NCBI RefSeq assembly: GCF_022682495.2
Contig: NC_071393.1
Coordinates: 116,142,239-116,206,238, forward strand
Direction of reading: 5' to 3'
Length of the DNA: 64,000 nucleotides
Source: Desmodus rotundus
Lineage: Eukaryota > Chordata > Mammalia > Chiroptera > Phyllostomidae
In this document: positions 43,101 to 53,235 of the stretch, one piece after another
Position numbering within the stretch: the first letter of the stretch is position 1
Layout of the letters: each line of letters starts with the position of its first letter
The notes under the pieces: generated by a model
What the model saw: the letters and a program-made list of their open reading frames with translations, nothing else
Database searches by the model: none
Told to the model about the DNA's origin: nothing
Program-made: the position numbers and the translations under genes

Positions 43101-45496
43101 TATTGTCTCCTGACTGTTTATGGTCAGAAAAGGATCTAGGAACATAAATGGTAAAAAAAAAAATTACATACAATCCCTTTATAGGAAGCGTAGATGTCCT
43201 CATTTACTTGAGAACGTGGACTGGAAAAGTATACTGTTATCTGTAATGGAAAGATCATGGGGTGGGGAGGAGACATGGGTTTCAAATATCAGCACCTGCA
43301 TTTGCTAGGTGTGTGATTTGGGGCACTTACTGATTCCTGACTCTGTAACTCTTCTCTACAAAATGGTTAAATTGAGTGAGTGTGGACAACAATACAGTTG
43401 ACCCTTGAACAACAACAGGGTTAGGGGCTCTGACCCCTGCACAGTCAAAAATCTGTGTTACCTCCTTTGATTCCCCCAAAACTTAAGTTGTCCCTTGGTA
43501 TCCATGGGGGATTGGTTCCAGGACCCCCTGTGGATACCAAACTCTGTGGGTGCTCAGGTCCCCTGTGTAAAAAATGGTGTGGATCAATGCATACGGTCTG
43601 CTCTCCACTTCTGCAAACTCCCAACCACAGAACAAAAACAGTACAGGTATTTGTTTAAAAAATCCACATACAAGTGGACCCAAGCAGTTGAAACCCGTGT
43701 TGTTCGAGGGTCAGCTTACATCAGATTGCACCTCCCTGTGAATCTAAACTACACTTCTATTTCCACTTACTTCCCCATGAGGAAATTGTGTACCTCTCTA
43801 CCATGCCTAACCCAGAGGTATTTCTCAGCTACATCTAAGTCTCCCAGATGCATTCTCACAGGGACCCTGGAATCAGTGGGCTTTTGCTTTCTTGTCAAGC
43901 ACTACAAGAACATCTGCTACCGGTTGCCTATAAGAGCCTCTCTCTGCTGAGGATCATCATCTTCCCTGGGTGACCCCATTGTCAGCCCTTTAGCAACTCC
44001 ATCTCATGGGCGTGGCCAGTATTTCCCCTTGTTCCCTACAGCACAGCCTACAGCTCTTTATAAAACTCAACAGGAGATTTGGTATGATGGGAATAAAGTA
44101 CAACACACGTTAGCTCCCAGCTGGCAGCTACATGTTACTTCTTTCAGAGTTGCTAGGCTCAGACTTGGCCTGGAAATCCTATTCTGGCTTCACTGCCAAA
44201 AAGGTAGCCTGCCTCCACCCCGGGAGGCCTCAGTATCCTTGCAATCCTGGGAAAGGCAAAGGCTGTGCCCTCCAACCTAAGGCACTCACTGTGCCTTTGC
44301 CCGGAGTCCCTCTGGGCATTTTCCCAAAAGTAAGGAGTTGTCTACCTCAGATGTGAAAGTCCCTTCCACTTATGAGACAAAAAATGGTGTGCAGCTTTTA
44401 GCTTTTCTATCTTCCCCCCACTCAAGATTCTTAGAGCTACATTCAGTTCAGGCAACTTATTAATATGTTTTATAAATGTGACCTCCTAGATCATAGTACC
44501 TACTCAACAAATTACTATAACCTTGCCTTTGCTATTTACTGTGAAAATGAATTAATTCTTCACACTGGCCAGTGGTTGTGCCATTATAGTATCACTAAGT
44601 AGACTCAATAAATTCTGTGTGTGTTTCATATAGCACAAGTGTTACATTGTGGCCACAGTTGACCGGGACCTTAAACGAAGAATCAGGAAGATCCCTGGAG
44701 TTCCCATCATGTACATTTCTAATCATAGGTGAGAACTTCCTCTTGGGGAAGTGCTTCAAAGTACATAGTTGATACCAATTAAAAAATGAGGTCAGGTTAT
44801 AGAAGAGTTTAAAAGAGATTTGTTGCATCAAATGTTTATATAGTTGTAGTTGAAGAAATAAGACAAAAGAACAAAGGCAAAAGATAAAGCCAGGATTTAG
44901 GAACGAGACAGCAATTCCCGTTGTTACAATACGATTACCAGAAGAAAGAGAGCAACGTGTTGCTTTAAACATAAAGCAGTAATTCAAATCAAGCTAATCT
45001 TTTTTGGCTAGAAATATTCCTTTTAAAGCCTCGTGCATGTGATTACCACCCCTCTGGGAAACTAAAAGCTTATTTAAAAAAAACAAAACCAAAAAACTGC
45101 TCTTTATCCTTCTTGGATGTTTCTGTATCAGTCTTCAAACTATTACTGTCCAGCCTTTCAGCCCGAGGAGAACACAGTACAGAGGGAATAACACAGGCTA
45201 AGGAGTCGGGCTTGCCTGGGCTCGGTGCCTGGCTTCCCCAGTTGTACCCTTCTGACTTTGAAGAATAAAGAAATTGTATTAAAGTCAGCATTCTGCTTCA
45301 TGTCACTCATTATGGTAGCCCTTAAAATATTCCCACTGACAAAGGACTCAGAGTGAGGATGAGAGTATTGCAGTCAGTAAAGGATGGCTGTTTAGGTGGG
45401 TACTGGACCCACCTTCCTTACCAGTGTTAATTTTTTGTCCTAATCAGATACAACATTGAGCGGATGCCAGATGATTATGGAGCCCCTCGGTTCTAA
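31154..45496 (+). CDS. FCF1: FCF1 (UTP24), PIN-domain endonuclease of the SSU processome (complete, 8 exons)
   Basis: Eight exons (31154-31156, 31453-31520, 32483-32554, 33129-33277, 37585-37657, 42973-43060, 44634-44728, 45448-45496) join to 597 nt: 198 codons and TAA. The start gives [20 protein letters not shown] and the end [14 protein letters not shown]. The lysine-rich N-terminus (about 1-46) is followed by a PIN domain (about 67-166) with acidic residues in HILVDTNF (Asp72), VMAEIEKL (Glu109), TYADDC (Asp142/143) and VATVDRDL (Asp161). The family cuts pre-rRNA at the 5' end of 18S and in ITS1, in the nucleolus. Every splice site is GT/AG and no key residue is missing, so it should be functional. 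Confidence 0.98.
31453..31520 (+). CDS. FCF1: FCF1 coding exon 2
   Basis: 68 bp encoding [20 protein letters not shown] to QR plus two bases of Leu. Acceptor tatttccAG, donor AGGCT|GTGAGT. Basic nucleolar-type tail. Confidence 0.96.
31521..32482 (+). other. FCF1 intron 2, no recognised element
   Basis: AT-rich intron. A TATAT run near 32025-32045 and a T tract before the acceptor are the only features. Confidence 0.5.
32483..32554 (+). CDS. FCF1: FCF1 coding exon 3
   Basis: 72 bp encoding (L)[19 protein letters not shown] to KERE plus two bases. Acceptor tttttttcctAG, donor GAAGT|GTGAGT. Nearly all charged residues. Confidence 0.96.
33129..33277 (+). CDS. FCF1: FCF1 coding exon 4, start of PIN domain
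   Basis: 149 bp encoding (V)[20 protein letters not shown] through [13 protein letters not shown] to DCLYAK. It contains the first catalytic acid of the PIN fold (VDTN). Acceptor ttctttcAG, donor AAGT|GTGAGT. Confidence 0.97.
33881..34282 (+). mobile_element. Internally deleted mariner transposon, copy 2 (402 bp)
   Basis: The ends 'ttgggtaggccaaaaagttc' and 'actttttggccaacccaa' are inverted repeats, with TA on the left. The plus strand encodes [20 protein letters not shown] then [10 protein letters not shown], a mariner N-terminal region, and runs directly into the right end through 'caaaatgtccaaatcaataa', the same junction as the copy at 18502-19045. About 140 bases of the copy-1 interior are absent here, between 'gacagct' and 'gaagatttgtgc'. 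Confidence 0.87.
34283..35800 (+). other. FCF1 intron 4, mostly unassigned
   Basis: No repeat called with confidence. The part from about 35400 to 35640 has L2-like content ('tctgggcattattccttaat'), but it is too diverged to call. Confidence 0.4.
35805..36270 (-). repeat. LINE-1 3' region, antisense
   Basis: 'gatgtacttcacatagtata', 'ctgtgtatagatttgcctat' and 'ctctttcacttagcatagca' are the reversed L1 3'UTR. A Ves SINE lies at its right edge; 36468-36800 may be the continuation. Confidence 0.75.
36276..36467 (-). mobile_element. Ves-type bat SINE, antisense
   Basis: 'ataattttatttatttttag', 'gagagaaacatcaatgtgta', 'cctgactgggaatcgaactg', ending 'gagccaccagccagggcc'. Well preserved. Confidence 0.92.
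36868..37105 (+). repeat. MIR SINE
   Basis: 'gtggttaagaagccagtctg', 'gtgcctcaggttccgcgtct', 'ataaaatggggatgatgat' and 'taaagtgcttagcataatgt' give the full MIR order. Confidence 0.88.
37585..37657 (+). CDS. FCF1: FCF1 coding exon 5
   Basis: 73 bp encoding (C)[23 protein letters not shown]. Acceptor ttttcctggcAG, donor CTAAG|GTAGGA. Confidence 0.97.
37845..38400 (-). repeat. LINE-1 3' region, antisense
   Basis: 'tgtatgtttcaggtgtacaa', 'tgggtcttcttgcctt'-type content is absent, but 'tatcccacatatgagtgaaa', 'ttttgcttagcacgatactc' and 'tttttatggctgagtattcc' are typical reversed L1 3' sequence. It starts 190 bases after FCF1 exon 5. Confidence 0.85.
38798..39000 (+). mobile_element. Ves-type bat SINE
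   Basis: 'tcctggctggtgtggctcag' through 'ggccaggtccccagtaggga', 'gaggcaaccacacattgttt' to 'aaaataaagaaataaaatc'. Flanking 'aagaatg' on both sides suggests the target duplication. Confidence 0.92.
39591..39613. repeat. (GT)n microsatellite
   Basis: Uninterrupted GT dinucleotides, about 11 units, in FCF1 intron 5. Confidence 0.95.
39770..40440 (+). repeat. LINE-1 3' region
   Basis: 'ccatttatatgaagttctag', 'ccagtggttacctgcagctg', then an ORF2-end-like stretch 'ctataacaaaagacaccata' and 'aatcacaatgaaatatcatt'. The order suggests two overlapping L1 fragments. Borders approximate. Confidence 0.7.
40554..40576. repeat. Poly(A) run
   Basis: 23 consecutive A residues, without a clear source element. 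Confidence 0.9.
40590..40860 (+). repeat. LINE-1 3' fragment
   Basis: 'actatgcaggagtaaaaatg' and 'atgtcaatatggataaacca' match L1 3' sequence in the plus direction. Diverged. A Ves SINE inserted at its right end. Confidence 0.55.
40861..41025 (+). mobile_element. Ves-type SINE (GTAGCTCAG subfamily) with target duplication
   Basis: 'ccctggctgggtagctcagc', 'cctgatacaccaagttcaat', 'gaatcaaccaatgaatgcat', 'ctctctcaaatcaatag'. Exact atgcaaact at 40852-40860 and 41026-41034. Confidence 0.9.
41500..41960 (+). repeat. LINE-2 3' region
   Basis: 'gacaaagctttgcctgtgac', 'tttccagccctgtctcactt', 'gcgtgaacaccttctctctc' and 'gcttggaacattcctttatc' follow L2 3' order. The long reading frames on both strands here are chance frames in the repeat. 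Confidence 0.6.
42106..42229. mobile_element. Short MITE with about 30-bp inverted termini
   Basis: Left end 'cagggtggggcaaaaatagg' + 'tttacagtt'; right end 'aactgtaaacctacttctgc' + 'cacaccctg', an imperfect inverted repeat enclosing about 60 bases. Probably a mariner-type MITE; TA flank only on the right. Confidence 0.75.
42640..42790 (+). repeat. MIR SINE, diverged
   Basis: 'ggctttaaatcccggatttt', 'cttcatctctgaatctgcta' and 'cctcgtctgtaaaatggaag' follow MIR order. It ends about 180 bases before FCF1 exon 6. Confidence 0.65.
42973..43060 (+). CDS. FCF1: FCF1 coding exon 6
   Basis: 88 bp encoding (R)[20 protein letters not shown] to VQRVTQ, with the conserved YADDC acidic pair. Acceptor aaccctccAG, donor ACTCAG|GTATTG. 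Confidence 0.97.
43235..43392 (+). repeat. MIR SINE, diverged
   Basis: 'gacatgggtttcaaatatca', 'ctaggtgtgtgatttggggc' and 'tctacaaaatggttaaat' resemble MIR. A Tigger-type element inserted at its right end. Confidence 0.55.
43395..43716. mobile_element. Tigger-group nonautonomous DNA transposon (MER2/MER44-like)
   Basis: Left end 'cagttgacccttgaacaaca', right end 'gttgttcgagggtcagct', inverted repeats flanked by TA on both sides (43393-43394 and 43717-43718). The interior 'tatccatgggggattggttc' is typical of this group. Lies in FCF1 intron 6. Confidence 0.85.
44634..44728 (+). CDS. FCF1: FCF1 coding exon 7
   Basis: 95 bp encoding [20 protein letters not shown] to MYISNH plus two bases. Asp161 lies in VATVDRD. 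Acceptor tttcatatAG, donor CATAG|GTGAGA. Confidence 0.97.
45448..45496 (+). CDS. FCF1: FCF1 coding exon 8 with stop
   Basis: 49 bp encoding (R)[15 protein letters not shown] and TAA at 45494-45496. Acceptor gtcctaatcAG. Confidence 0.97.
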
Positions 45497-45554
45497 TGCT
45501 TAAAGGATGAAGTTCCTCTGCTTTCCTTCAACTGACTTCCCCTGTTGCCGGTTT

Positions 45555-45560
45555 ATTAAA
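45555..45560 (+). terminator. FCF1: FCF1 candidate poly(A) signal ATTAAA
   Basis: ATTAAA lies 59 bases after the FCF1 stop and before a CA and T-rich stretch. This would give a very short 3'UTR of about 80 bases; other signals downstream lie within L2 sequence. Confidence 0.6.
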
Positions 45561-45734
45561 CATGCTACAGAATGAATTGTTACTGCTCCACTCACCCCTT
45601 TGCTCTGTAATGAGCTAAGTATGGTTAAATACACTCACTTTTTGATGTTGCTTTGAAAATGGTATTTTCTGTCATTTTAATATTTGTTACATGTTTTTAT
45701 AAATCAGATGACTGCTCACAGCTTTGATGGTTGT

Positions 45735-46270
45735 TATTTTATGTTGATTCACTCAGCAATATTTATTAAGGTCATACCCGGTATGTCATAAGATATGATC
45801 CTGCCCTCAAGGTACCCGTGTTACAGCGGGAAAGAGAAACATGTAGATGAAAAAGTACAGGTAAGTCCTGGTGCTAGGATAAAAGTATGAGGGAATAGAC
45901 TCATGAGAGGAAAGAATTTCTTTTTACTTGGTTGGGATAGGGAAGGAGGAAAGGCTCGAGGTAGTAATGTTTGAATTAATCTTTAAAAATAAATAGAAAT
46001 AAATAGGTGCTTGCCCAGTAACTGATGTAAAGAAAATGAGGCACAGGAAACATGAACAAAAGCATGGGCACAGATATTACATGGGATGAATGTGTTTTGC
46101 CTGTTCAGACAACTGCCAGAAGATTTTTATAACTAGAACATAGGGGGAAGTTGTCTGTGCCCACATCTGAGACTCCAGAGGTATGAGGATGGGGTGAAGG
46201 TGACTTACGTGACTTCCTAAAGAGTTTGGTCTTGATCTTGAAGTCAACAGGGAATTATTAAAATTTTACT
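45735..46270 (-). repeat. LINE-2 3' end, antisense
   Basis: 'gattcactcagcaatattta' + 'ttaaggtca', 'gatcctgccctcaaggtacc', 'tggtgctaggataaaagtat' follow reversed L2 order. Starts about 180 bases after the FCF1 poly(A) signal. Confidence 0.75.
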
Positions 46271-46449
46271 AGCATACACAACATGATCAGAATAGCTATT
46301 TTAAGTGATCACAAAGTAGTATAGGAATAGACAAATAGATCACTGAAAAAATAGAAATTCCATAAACCCCTATATATTTTTGTCATTTTGGTGTATCTTA
46401 AAGGTTGTATTTCAAGCCTGTAGAAAAAGATTGTATGAGAAGACCAAAT

Positions 46450-46560
46450 AGTGTGGAGTCATTCTGCCAGGGTTAGAATCCTGGTTTTACGAGTTAATAT
46501 CTATATAAATTGGGCACACTACATAACCATTGGGTGCCTTCCTTGCTACCTCTTAAAAAA
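46450..46560 (+). repeat. MIR SINE fragment
   Basis: 'gtggagtcattctgccaggg' and 'ttagaatcctggttttacga' fit a MIR head; the rest is lost. Confidence 0.45.
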
Positions 46561-46862
46561 AATTTTTTTTAAGTAGTTTTGTTTAATCCTCAAAACAACC
46601 CCAAGAGGATGGGATTAAATTGAACAAAGTAAGAGTTCAATAAATGTTAGTAGTTACTGTTATAAATGCAAGTTGACTATCCATTTGAAAAAACTTTGGA
46701 TTCCTACATTATATCCTTCATGAGAATACATTTCATGTGATCAAATAGCTAAACTCTTTTTTAAGCTATCGAAGTATTAGGAAAACACATGAAAAATAAG
46801 TGTAACCTTTGGATAGAATTCTCAAATAAGATGAATGTAAACACCATAAAAGAGAATACTGA

Positions 46863-47005
46863 GTCCTGGCCAGTAGCTCAGTTGGTTGAAGCATTGTCCT
46901 GATACACCAAGGTTGCAGGTTCCATCCCCAGTCAGGGCACATGAAAGAATCAACCAATAAATGCGTTAATAAGTGTAACAACAAATCGATCTCTAATAAA
47001 TAAAA
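46863..47005 (+). mobile_element. Ves-type SINE (AGTAGCTCAG subfamily)
   Basis: 'gtcctggccagtagctcagt', 'ttgtcctgatacaccaaggt', 'gaatcaaccaataaatgcgt'. A-rich end near 47005. Confidence 0.85.
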
Positions 47006-47029
47006 TTAGTCGCATTTCAAAACACTAAC

Positions 47030-48578
47030 AGTGACTGATCAAAAAAAATTAAGAAAACAATTCAGTTTACTATAGTATCAAAAAGGGTAAAATACTTAGG
47101 AGTAAACCCTAAAGAAGTGAAAGACTTTGCAATGAAAATTATAAAACATTGCTAAAAAGAAATCCAAAAAGATGCAAAGAAATGGAAAGACATCCTGTGT
47201 TTGTAGATTGAGACTCGTTAAAATGTCTATGCTACCCCAAGCTATCTACAGATTCTATCCATTTTCTATCAAAAATGTTTCTGTCAAAATCGCAATATTT
47301 GAAGAAATAGAAAAAAACATGCTGGAATGTATATGGAATCTCAAGGGATCCCAAGTAGCCAAAACAATCTTAAAAAGAACAAAGTTGAAGGTCTCACGCT
47401 TCCTGATTTGAAGACATATTACAAAGCAGTAGTAATCAAAACAGTGTTGTTCCGACATTAAGACAGATATATAGACCAAGAGAACAAAGTAGCCCAGAAA
47501 TAAACCCTTGCATGCATTGCCAAGAGACCGTCGAGAAGGGTGCTAAGACTCCGCAATGGGCAAAGGACAGCCTTTCAACAAACGGCACTGGGAAAACTGG
47601 GTATCCACATCAAAAGAATGAAGTTAGACTCACCTTACACCATAGACAAAGATTAACTCAAAAGTGGATTTAAGACCTAAAACCATAAGGCTAGGAGAAA
47701 GCGGGGAAAACCTCAGGACGTTGGATCGGCAATGATTTCTTGAATTATCACTCCAAGAGCACAGTCAATAAAGGCAAAGTAGTCAAATGGGGCTGCATCA
47801 AACTGAAAGAAGCTTTGGTGCATCTAGGAAACAACAGCAACCTGTGGAATGGGAGAAAATATTTGGAAGTCGTTTACCTGATAAGGGATTAAAATCCAGA
47901 ATTTATATGGAATTTCTGCAACTCAACAACAAAAAAACAAGTAATTTAAAAATGGGCAAAAGACTTGAATCGACAATTATCTAAAGAAGATACACAAATA
48001 GCCAACAAGCACATGAAAAGATGTTCATCGTCACTAATGATTGCAAATCAAAACAACAACGAGATAACACCTCGCACCCTCTAGGATGGCCACTATCAAA
48101 AGAACAGAAAATAACAAGTGGGCGAGAATGTGGCCGACGTCCTATTAACTGGAACACTTGTGCATTGTTGTTAGGAATGTAAAGTGGTGCGGCCACTATG
48201 AAAAACACTACGGTGGTTCCTCAAAAAATCAAAAATAGAAATACTGTGGTCTGGCCATCCCACTTCTGTGTATATGTTCAATAGAGTTAAAGGCAGGCTC
48301 TCAAAGAGATCTGCACACCCAAGTTCATTAAAGCTCTATTCACAATAACCAACAGGTGGGTGCAACACAGAGACCCACTGACGGCCCAATGGGTAAAGAA
48401 AATGCAGTGTATGCGCACAATGGGTGTTACCCAGAGTTAAGAAAGAAGGAAATTCTGTCGTATGCTACAACTTGAGTAAACTTCAAGGACAGTGTACTAA
48501 GATAAGCCAGCCACAAAAGGACAAATACGGTATAATTCCACTCATGAAGTATCTAGAGTAGCTAAGATAGGGACAGAG
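47030..48578 (+). repeat. LINE-1 fragment (ORF2 3' end and 3' region)
   Basis: 'tactatagtatcaaaaaggg', 'ttgtagattgagactcgtta', 'atgtatatggaatctcaagg', 'aaaagatgttcatcgtcact' and 'gataagccagccacaaaagg' give the L1 order, with stops and frameshifts. A Ves SINE at 48580-48778 splits off its last part, which resumes to about 48960. Confidence 0.87.
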
Positions 48579-48579
48579 A

Positions 48580-48778
48580 GCCCTGTCTGTGTCTGGGTAG
48601 CTCAGTTGGTTGAGCGTTGTCCCAGTGTGCCAAAGTTGTGGGTTCAATCCCTGGTCAAGGCACATGCAGGACTCAACCAATGAATGCACGGATGAGTGGA
48701 ACAAAAAAATCAGTGTTTCTCTCTCCCCGATTTCCTCCCTCTCTCTAAAATCAATTAAAAAAAAAAAAAATAGAGACA
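48580..48778 (+). mobile_element. Ves-type bat SINE inserted in L1
   Basis: 'gtgtctgggtagctcagttg', 'gggttcaatccctggtcaag', 'gactcaaccaatgaatgcac', then 'ctctctctaaaatcaatta' + A run. Flanked by ggacagaga (48571-48579 and 48779-48787). Confidence 0.9.
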
Positions 48779-48960
48779 GGACAGAGATAAGCAGGTAGTG
48801 CCAGATGCAGAGGAGAGGGGGGAGGGGAAATTAGTATTGAGTGGGTATAGAGTTTCATTTTTGCAAGATGAAAAAATTCTAGAGGTTCAACAATGTAAGT
48901 ATACTTAACACTAGAAACTGTACACTTAAAATGATAAAGATGGTAAGTTCAATGTGATGT

Positions 48961-49270
48961 GCTTTTTACTATAAGCAGTGAGGGACAAATGCCGTATGAT
49001 CTCACCTTTAACTGGAACATAATCAACAAAAGAAAAAAGCAAACAAAATATAACCAGAGACATTGAAATTAAGAACAATGTAACAACAGCCAGAGGGGAG
49101 TGGGGAGAGAGGTCTATAGGAGCTACTATAAAGGACACAAGGACAAAATCAAGGGGGAGGGTAGAGGTGGGGGAGGGAGGTGGGACTGGCTGGGGTGGGG
49201 TGGAGGGATGGGGAGAAAATGCAGACAATTGTAACTGAATAAAAAGTAAATTTTTAAAAAAATAAGTAAA
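48961..49270 (+). repeat. LINE-1 3' end (younger), with G-rich 3'UTR
   Basis: 'gccgtatgatctcaccttta' and 'gagacattgaaattaagaac', then a G-rich purine tract (49090-49220), ending 'tgtaactgaataaaaagtaa'. Confidence 0.75.
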
Positions 49271-51140
49271 TTTATATTGAGAGCAAAGCAATGTACAGTG
49301 AGAAATGAAAGTTTAAGAGGAAGTCACACACCTATTAAAAACTGCTTCTTTGCTGTAGTCCTGTGGGGCTCATAGGTATAAGACTTGTTGGCTTTGAGCT
49401 AGGTGTTTTGGGAATCCATCCCTGATGTGGGAGCCTTAAAAGTTGGGGCACTTGAAGTGTGGGCCAAATCCTTCACTCCGCAGGCAGAGGCTGGGAGCGG
49501 GGGCTCCCTCGAAATTGTACGGCCCTGTGCTGAGGGTGGGACTCGTGGTGAGAGCAGGGCTCCGCCTTTCCTACCCATTCGGGGATATTTCCTCATTTCA
49601 CCCCTTGTGTAGGAGTCACTCAGCTAGTTTCTGGATTTCCCTCAGGTGGAATTGCTGTGTGTAGCTGTGCATTCTGAGTGTGCATGGTAGGAGGGACACC
49701 CCAGGAGTCTCCCATGTCATCATCTTGGTCCTGCTCCAGAGGAAATACATGCTGAATGCTTAAGTATGAAGGGTGACAATATCTTCAAGTAACTGTTTAA
49801 TGGTTTAATGTTTTGGGAAAAGAAAGATGATGATAGATGATAGATAGATAGATAAAGAAAGAAAGAAGAAAGAGAAAGAAAGAAAAAGAGGAAAGAGAAA
49901 AAAAGAAGAGAGAAGGAGAGAGAGAATGTAGCAAAACATTAACAGATGGTGGCCTAGATGAGGGTAGGGGTATTTATTTACTATTCTTACAACTTTTCCA
50001 TAGCCTGCATTTTTCAGAATAAAAAATGTGAAAAAGATAACTTGCAGTAGAGAGAAAGATAACTGGCAGAGTAGGGATGGGATGCAGAGCATAAGGAACA
50101 GGATTAGGTGGGACAGGAGAAGAGCCGCTCAGACTAGAGGACAGGAGATGGTGTGTCTGCCGGTGAAGGTTAGTGTGTGGGTGTGAGCAGAAGTTGAAGG
50201 AGTGTGTGCTTACTGTTCCCAATGCTCTCTGTGAAGTTGAAAACAAGGCCATTTATTGAGTGACAGGGTTTGGGTACAGGTGAAGAATTGAAATAGCTAC
50301 TGAAGTGCATGGAAGAGGTCAGGGACATGTAAAATGATGGCAAAGTAATGTTGGGAACCCAGGAAGGACTGCAGAACCTGAATTAGTAGTGGCACCAATT
50401 GCACGTTATGTGGTTTCCCCAGAACCATTCGACAAAAGAAAGTGGATGGGTGGAATGAGCTATCATTGGGATTTGACAGGGAAAATGCAACAATAGAGCA
50501 AGGAATTGAGGATGCATGCAAGAGAGGTAGAATTGACATAGCATAGGTTCAGGAATGGATAAAGAAAAGTGTTGATAGGAGAGCGAAATCATGAGAGGAG
50601 TGGCGAACTGGGAGAGAGGGGATCAGTCAAGTGAATGGAAGCTCAAGAAGGTTGATTAACACATATGTTAAAGATTAGCAAGTGGGAGGGCTGTAGAAGT
50701 CAAAGATCGAGACGGGCAGTTAGAATCAGACAACAGGTGGAACTATTCCAGGAAAGATAAGGGATGATATTGCATCATGGGTATCAACTGGGGATAAAGA
50801 TTTTGAGGTTGACGTGATGAAAGAACTTTAAGCCTAAAGTTTTCAGTGATTCAGCCATGTGTACACTGAACAGAAGCCTAGCGTGAACAGCACATCCATA
50901 GGCCGATTCTGAAAGGTTCTTTCCATATAAATTGCCAAATTGGTATTTCATAATCAGCATCTTACCCACAAACATCCGATCTGTAGATTGGCCAGGGGCT
51001 CATGAGGTGGACTGTCCAAAGGGAACAGATCCTCCCTTTGGAGAATTTAGATCTCAAGACATAGAATGCTGAACATCTATAGCAAGAGCAGAAACCGTAC
51101 ATAAAGAAAAGCAGGGTTGCACCCGACACAAGAGCACCAT
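49271..51140. other. Intergenic stretch, mostly unassigned
   Basis: Between FCF1 and YLPM1. Apart from the (GATA)/(GAAA) tract at 49829-49923 I recognise nothing firm. Parts of 50040-50600 have the purine-rich look of antisense L2, but no border can be set. Confidence 0.4.
49829..49923. repeat. (GATA)n and (GAAA)n microsatellite
   Basis: GATA units to about 49855 pass into GAAA/GAGA-rich purine sequence up to 49923. Confidence 0.9.
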
Positions 51141-51144
51141 GACG

Positions 51145-51345
51145 TCACCGGGATGTAAAGTACAGACAGGGAATATAGTCAACAATATTGTACTAACTAT
51201 GTGTGGTGCTGGGTGGGTACTAGACTTTATCAGGGGGGATCACTTCATAAATTATATAAATATCTAACCACTGTGCTGTGCACCTGAAACTAATATCATA
51301 ATGAACACCATCTGGAATTGAAAAATTAAAAAATTAAAAATAAAG
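51145..51345 (+). repeat. LINE-1 3' terminus
   Basis: 'gaatatagtcaacaatattg', 'ataaatatctaaccactgtg' and 'gtgcacctgaaactaatatc' then an A-rich end is the common mammalian L1 3' end. Confidence 0.85.
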
Positions 51346-52121
51346 AGCACGGTGATGGTAGAGTCTTGTGACAGGAACGGATCAAGCACTCTGTGACGCT
51401 GAGGGAGTGAGGGCTAGATCCACATCGGACCCTAAAGGCCATGCAGTTCCTGAGCTACATCCCAGGCTCTGCGAGGCCTGCACGGGCAGCCAGCCCTTCT
51501 GGTAGTACCAAGTGGGGTTCCCGAGTTTCCAGGAGGCCCAGCTGTGTCTGAGACACCTGCTTCAATATGCATCCTTGAATACCAACAGGTTTCATTTAGG
51601 ATGTTTACAGTGCAAGTAGCAGACATGTTAACTCAGTCTACTTTGAGCAATAAAAAAATCCATCTCAAATAACAGATTTCAAAAATAGTGCCCCTTTCTG
51701 CACAGCACAGCCAGGACTGAAGTTCCATGTCCCCCACTTCTGACCTTGCTCTGTCATCATCAAAGCCCCTCAGTTGGCTGTAAACAGCCATTGGAGCTAA
51801 ATACTTCTTGTTCACAATCACTGGTGAGAAAGAGGGCCTCTTCCCCAACCATGTGATGAAAATTCTTTCCTTAGTATGATTGTGCCAACTTTGGGCAATG
51901 CCAACCTTTCAATGGCCAAAGAAGTGTCACATGCTGATTAGGTTAAAGCAGAATCTCTGAACCAATAAGTGACAAGAAAGATGATTGTTGCTGTGATTGA
52001 CTTAAATAGGATCTACTCTTAAGCAGGATGGAGGTGATCAGCTTTTTCTGAATAATATGGGATATGTAAGGGGAATGTGGACACTTGAATAAAACTGGCT
52101 ATTTTTTTCAAGAAGGAAGAA

Positions 52122-52315
52122 AGGAGCCCTGGCCAGGTGGCTCAGTTTGTCGGAGCATCATCCCGTACACCAGAAGGTTGCAGATTCGATCCCCAATAGG
52201 GGCATATACAGGAGATGACTGATCGGTGTTTCTCACATCATGTTTCTCTCTCTCCTCCCCCCATTCCTCTCTCTCTAAAATCAATACATACATCCTCAGG
52301 TGAGGATTTTAAAAT
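52122..52315 (+). mobile_element. Ves-type bat SINE with exact 12-bp target duplication
   Basis: 'agccctggccaggtggctca', 'gcagattcgatccccaatag', 'ctctctctaaaatcaataca'. aagaaggaagaa at 52110-52121 and 52316-52327. The tail carries 'catcctcaggtgagga'. Confidence 0.93.
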
Positions 52316-52639
52316 AAGAAGGAAGAAGGAAGAAAATGGATGTTCTGTAGGCAAACAATAGTGTTCCTTGTCCTCAGTGTTTGAGAAGGAACTATACAAG
52401 TTTGAGCTGTTTCAGGGTGTAGCAAGAGTGTCTGAACAGTAGTTTCCCTGCGTTTTCCTGAACTAACCCACTTTGGTATTTCTCCATTCTCCTCTAATTT
52501 CCCCACACAGAAATATACCCTACTGTATACATTCAAAGACACACATTCATATTAATATATAAATATGTGTATTTAAGTGTATACCTTTGAATATATGGAA
52601 TATTGTATAACATATGTATAGCATAAAATATTGCATATA

Positions 52640-53235
52640 TATAGAGTATATTTAAGGCATAGAACATATTACCAAAACGAGCACCCTTGCATCTATACAC
52701 ATGATTTAAGAAAAAGAATATTGCCTATGACTTTGAAGCTTTCTGTATGTAGTCATGCCCCATGCCCTTCCTCGACTCTACCCCGCATCGGAGGTAACCA
52801 GTGGCCTGGATTTTGCATCTTCTTGACTTTCAGTATAGTTTTACCCATTATTTGGATACCTCAACAATGTGTGGTCCTTCGCAACCTCCTCTTTTTGCTG
52901 AGTTCTGTTTATGATATTCATCCACGTTAACATATAGTTTTGGTTTACTCGCCTTAATTGCTGTATGATATTTCACTGTTTGAATATGAAACAACTTGTT
53001 TTCCATTGTCCTACAAATGATTATTTGTTCCTAATTTTTGCTATCATAAACAGGGCTGCGTTCTTTTACATGCCTCCTGGACGCGTGCACAAAGTATCTC
53101 TAGTCCAAGATACATACTTAGAAGTGAGATTGTGTCCTGAGGCATTGTGTATCTTCAGTTATAACTCTTCAAGTATACGTCTGTCCTCCCATCAACAGTG
53201 TCTGAGAGCTTCTGTTGCTCCATAGCCTCACTAGA
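52640..53235 (-). repeat. LINE-1 3' region, antisense
   Basis: 'accagtggcctggattttgc', 'gttctgtttatgatattcat', 'gctgtatgatatttcactgt' and 'tttgctatcataaacagggc' are reversed L1 3' content, old and diverged. Confidence 0.65.

Noticed and set aside
49399..49664. Several overlapping 60-70 codon frames in intergenic sequence
   Set aside because: Short, overlapping on both strands, and without conserved motifs.
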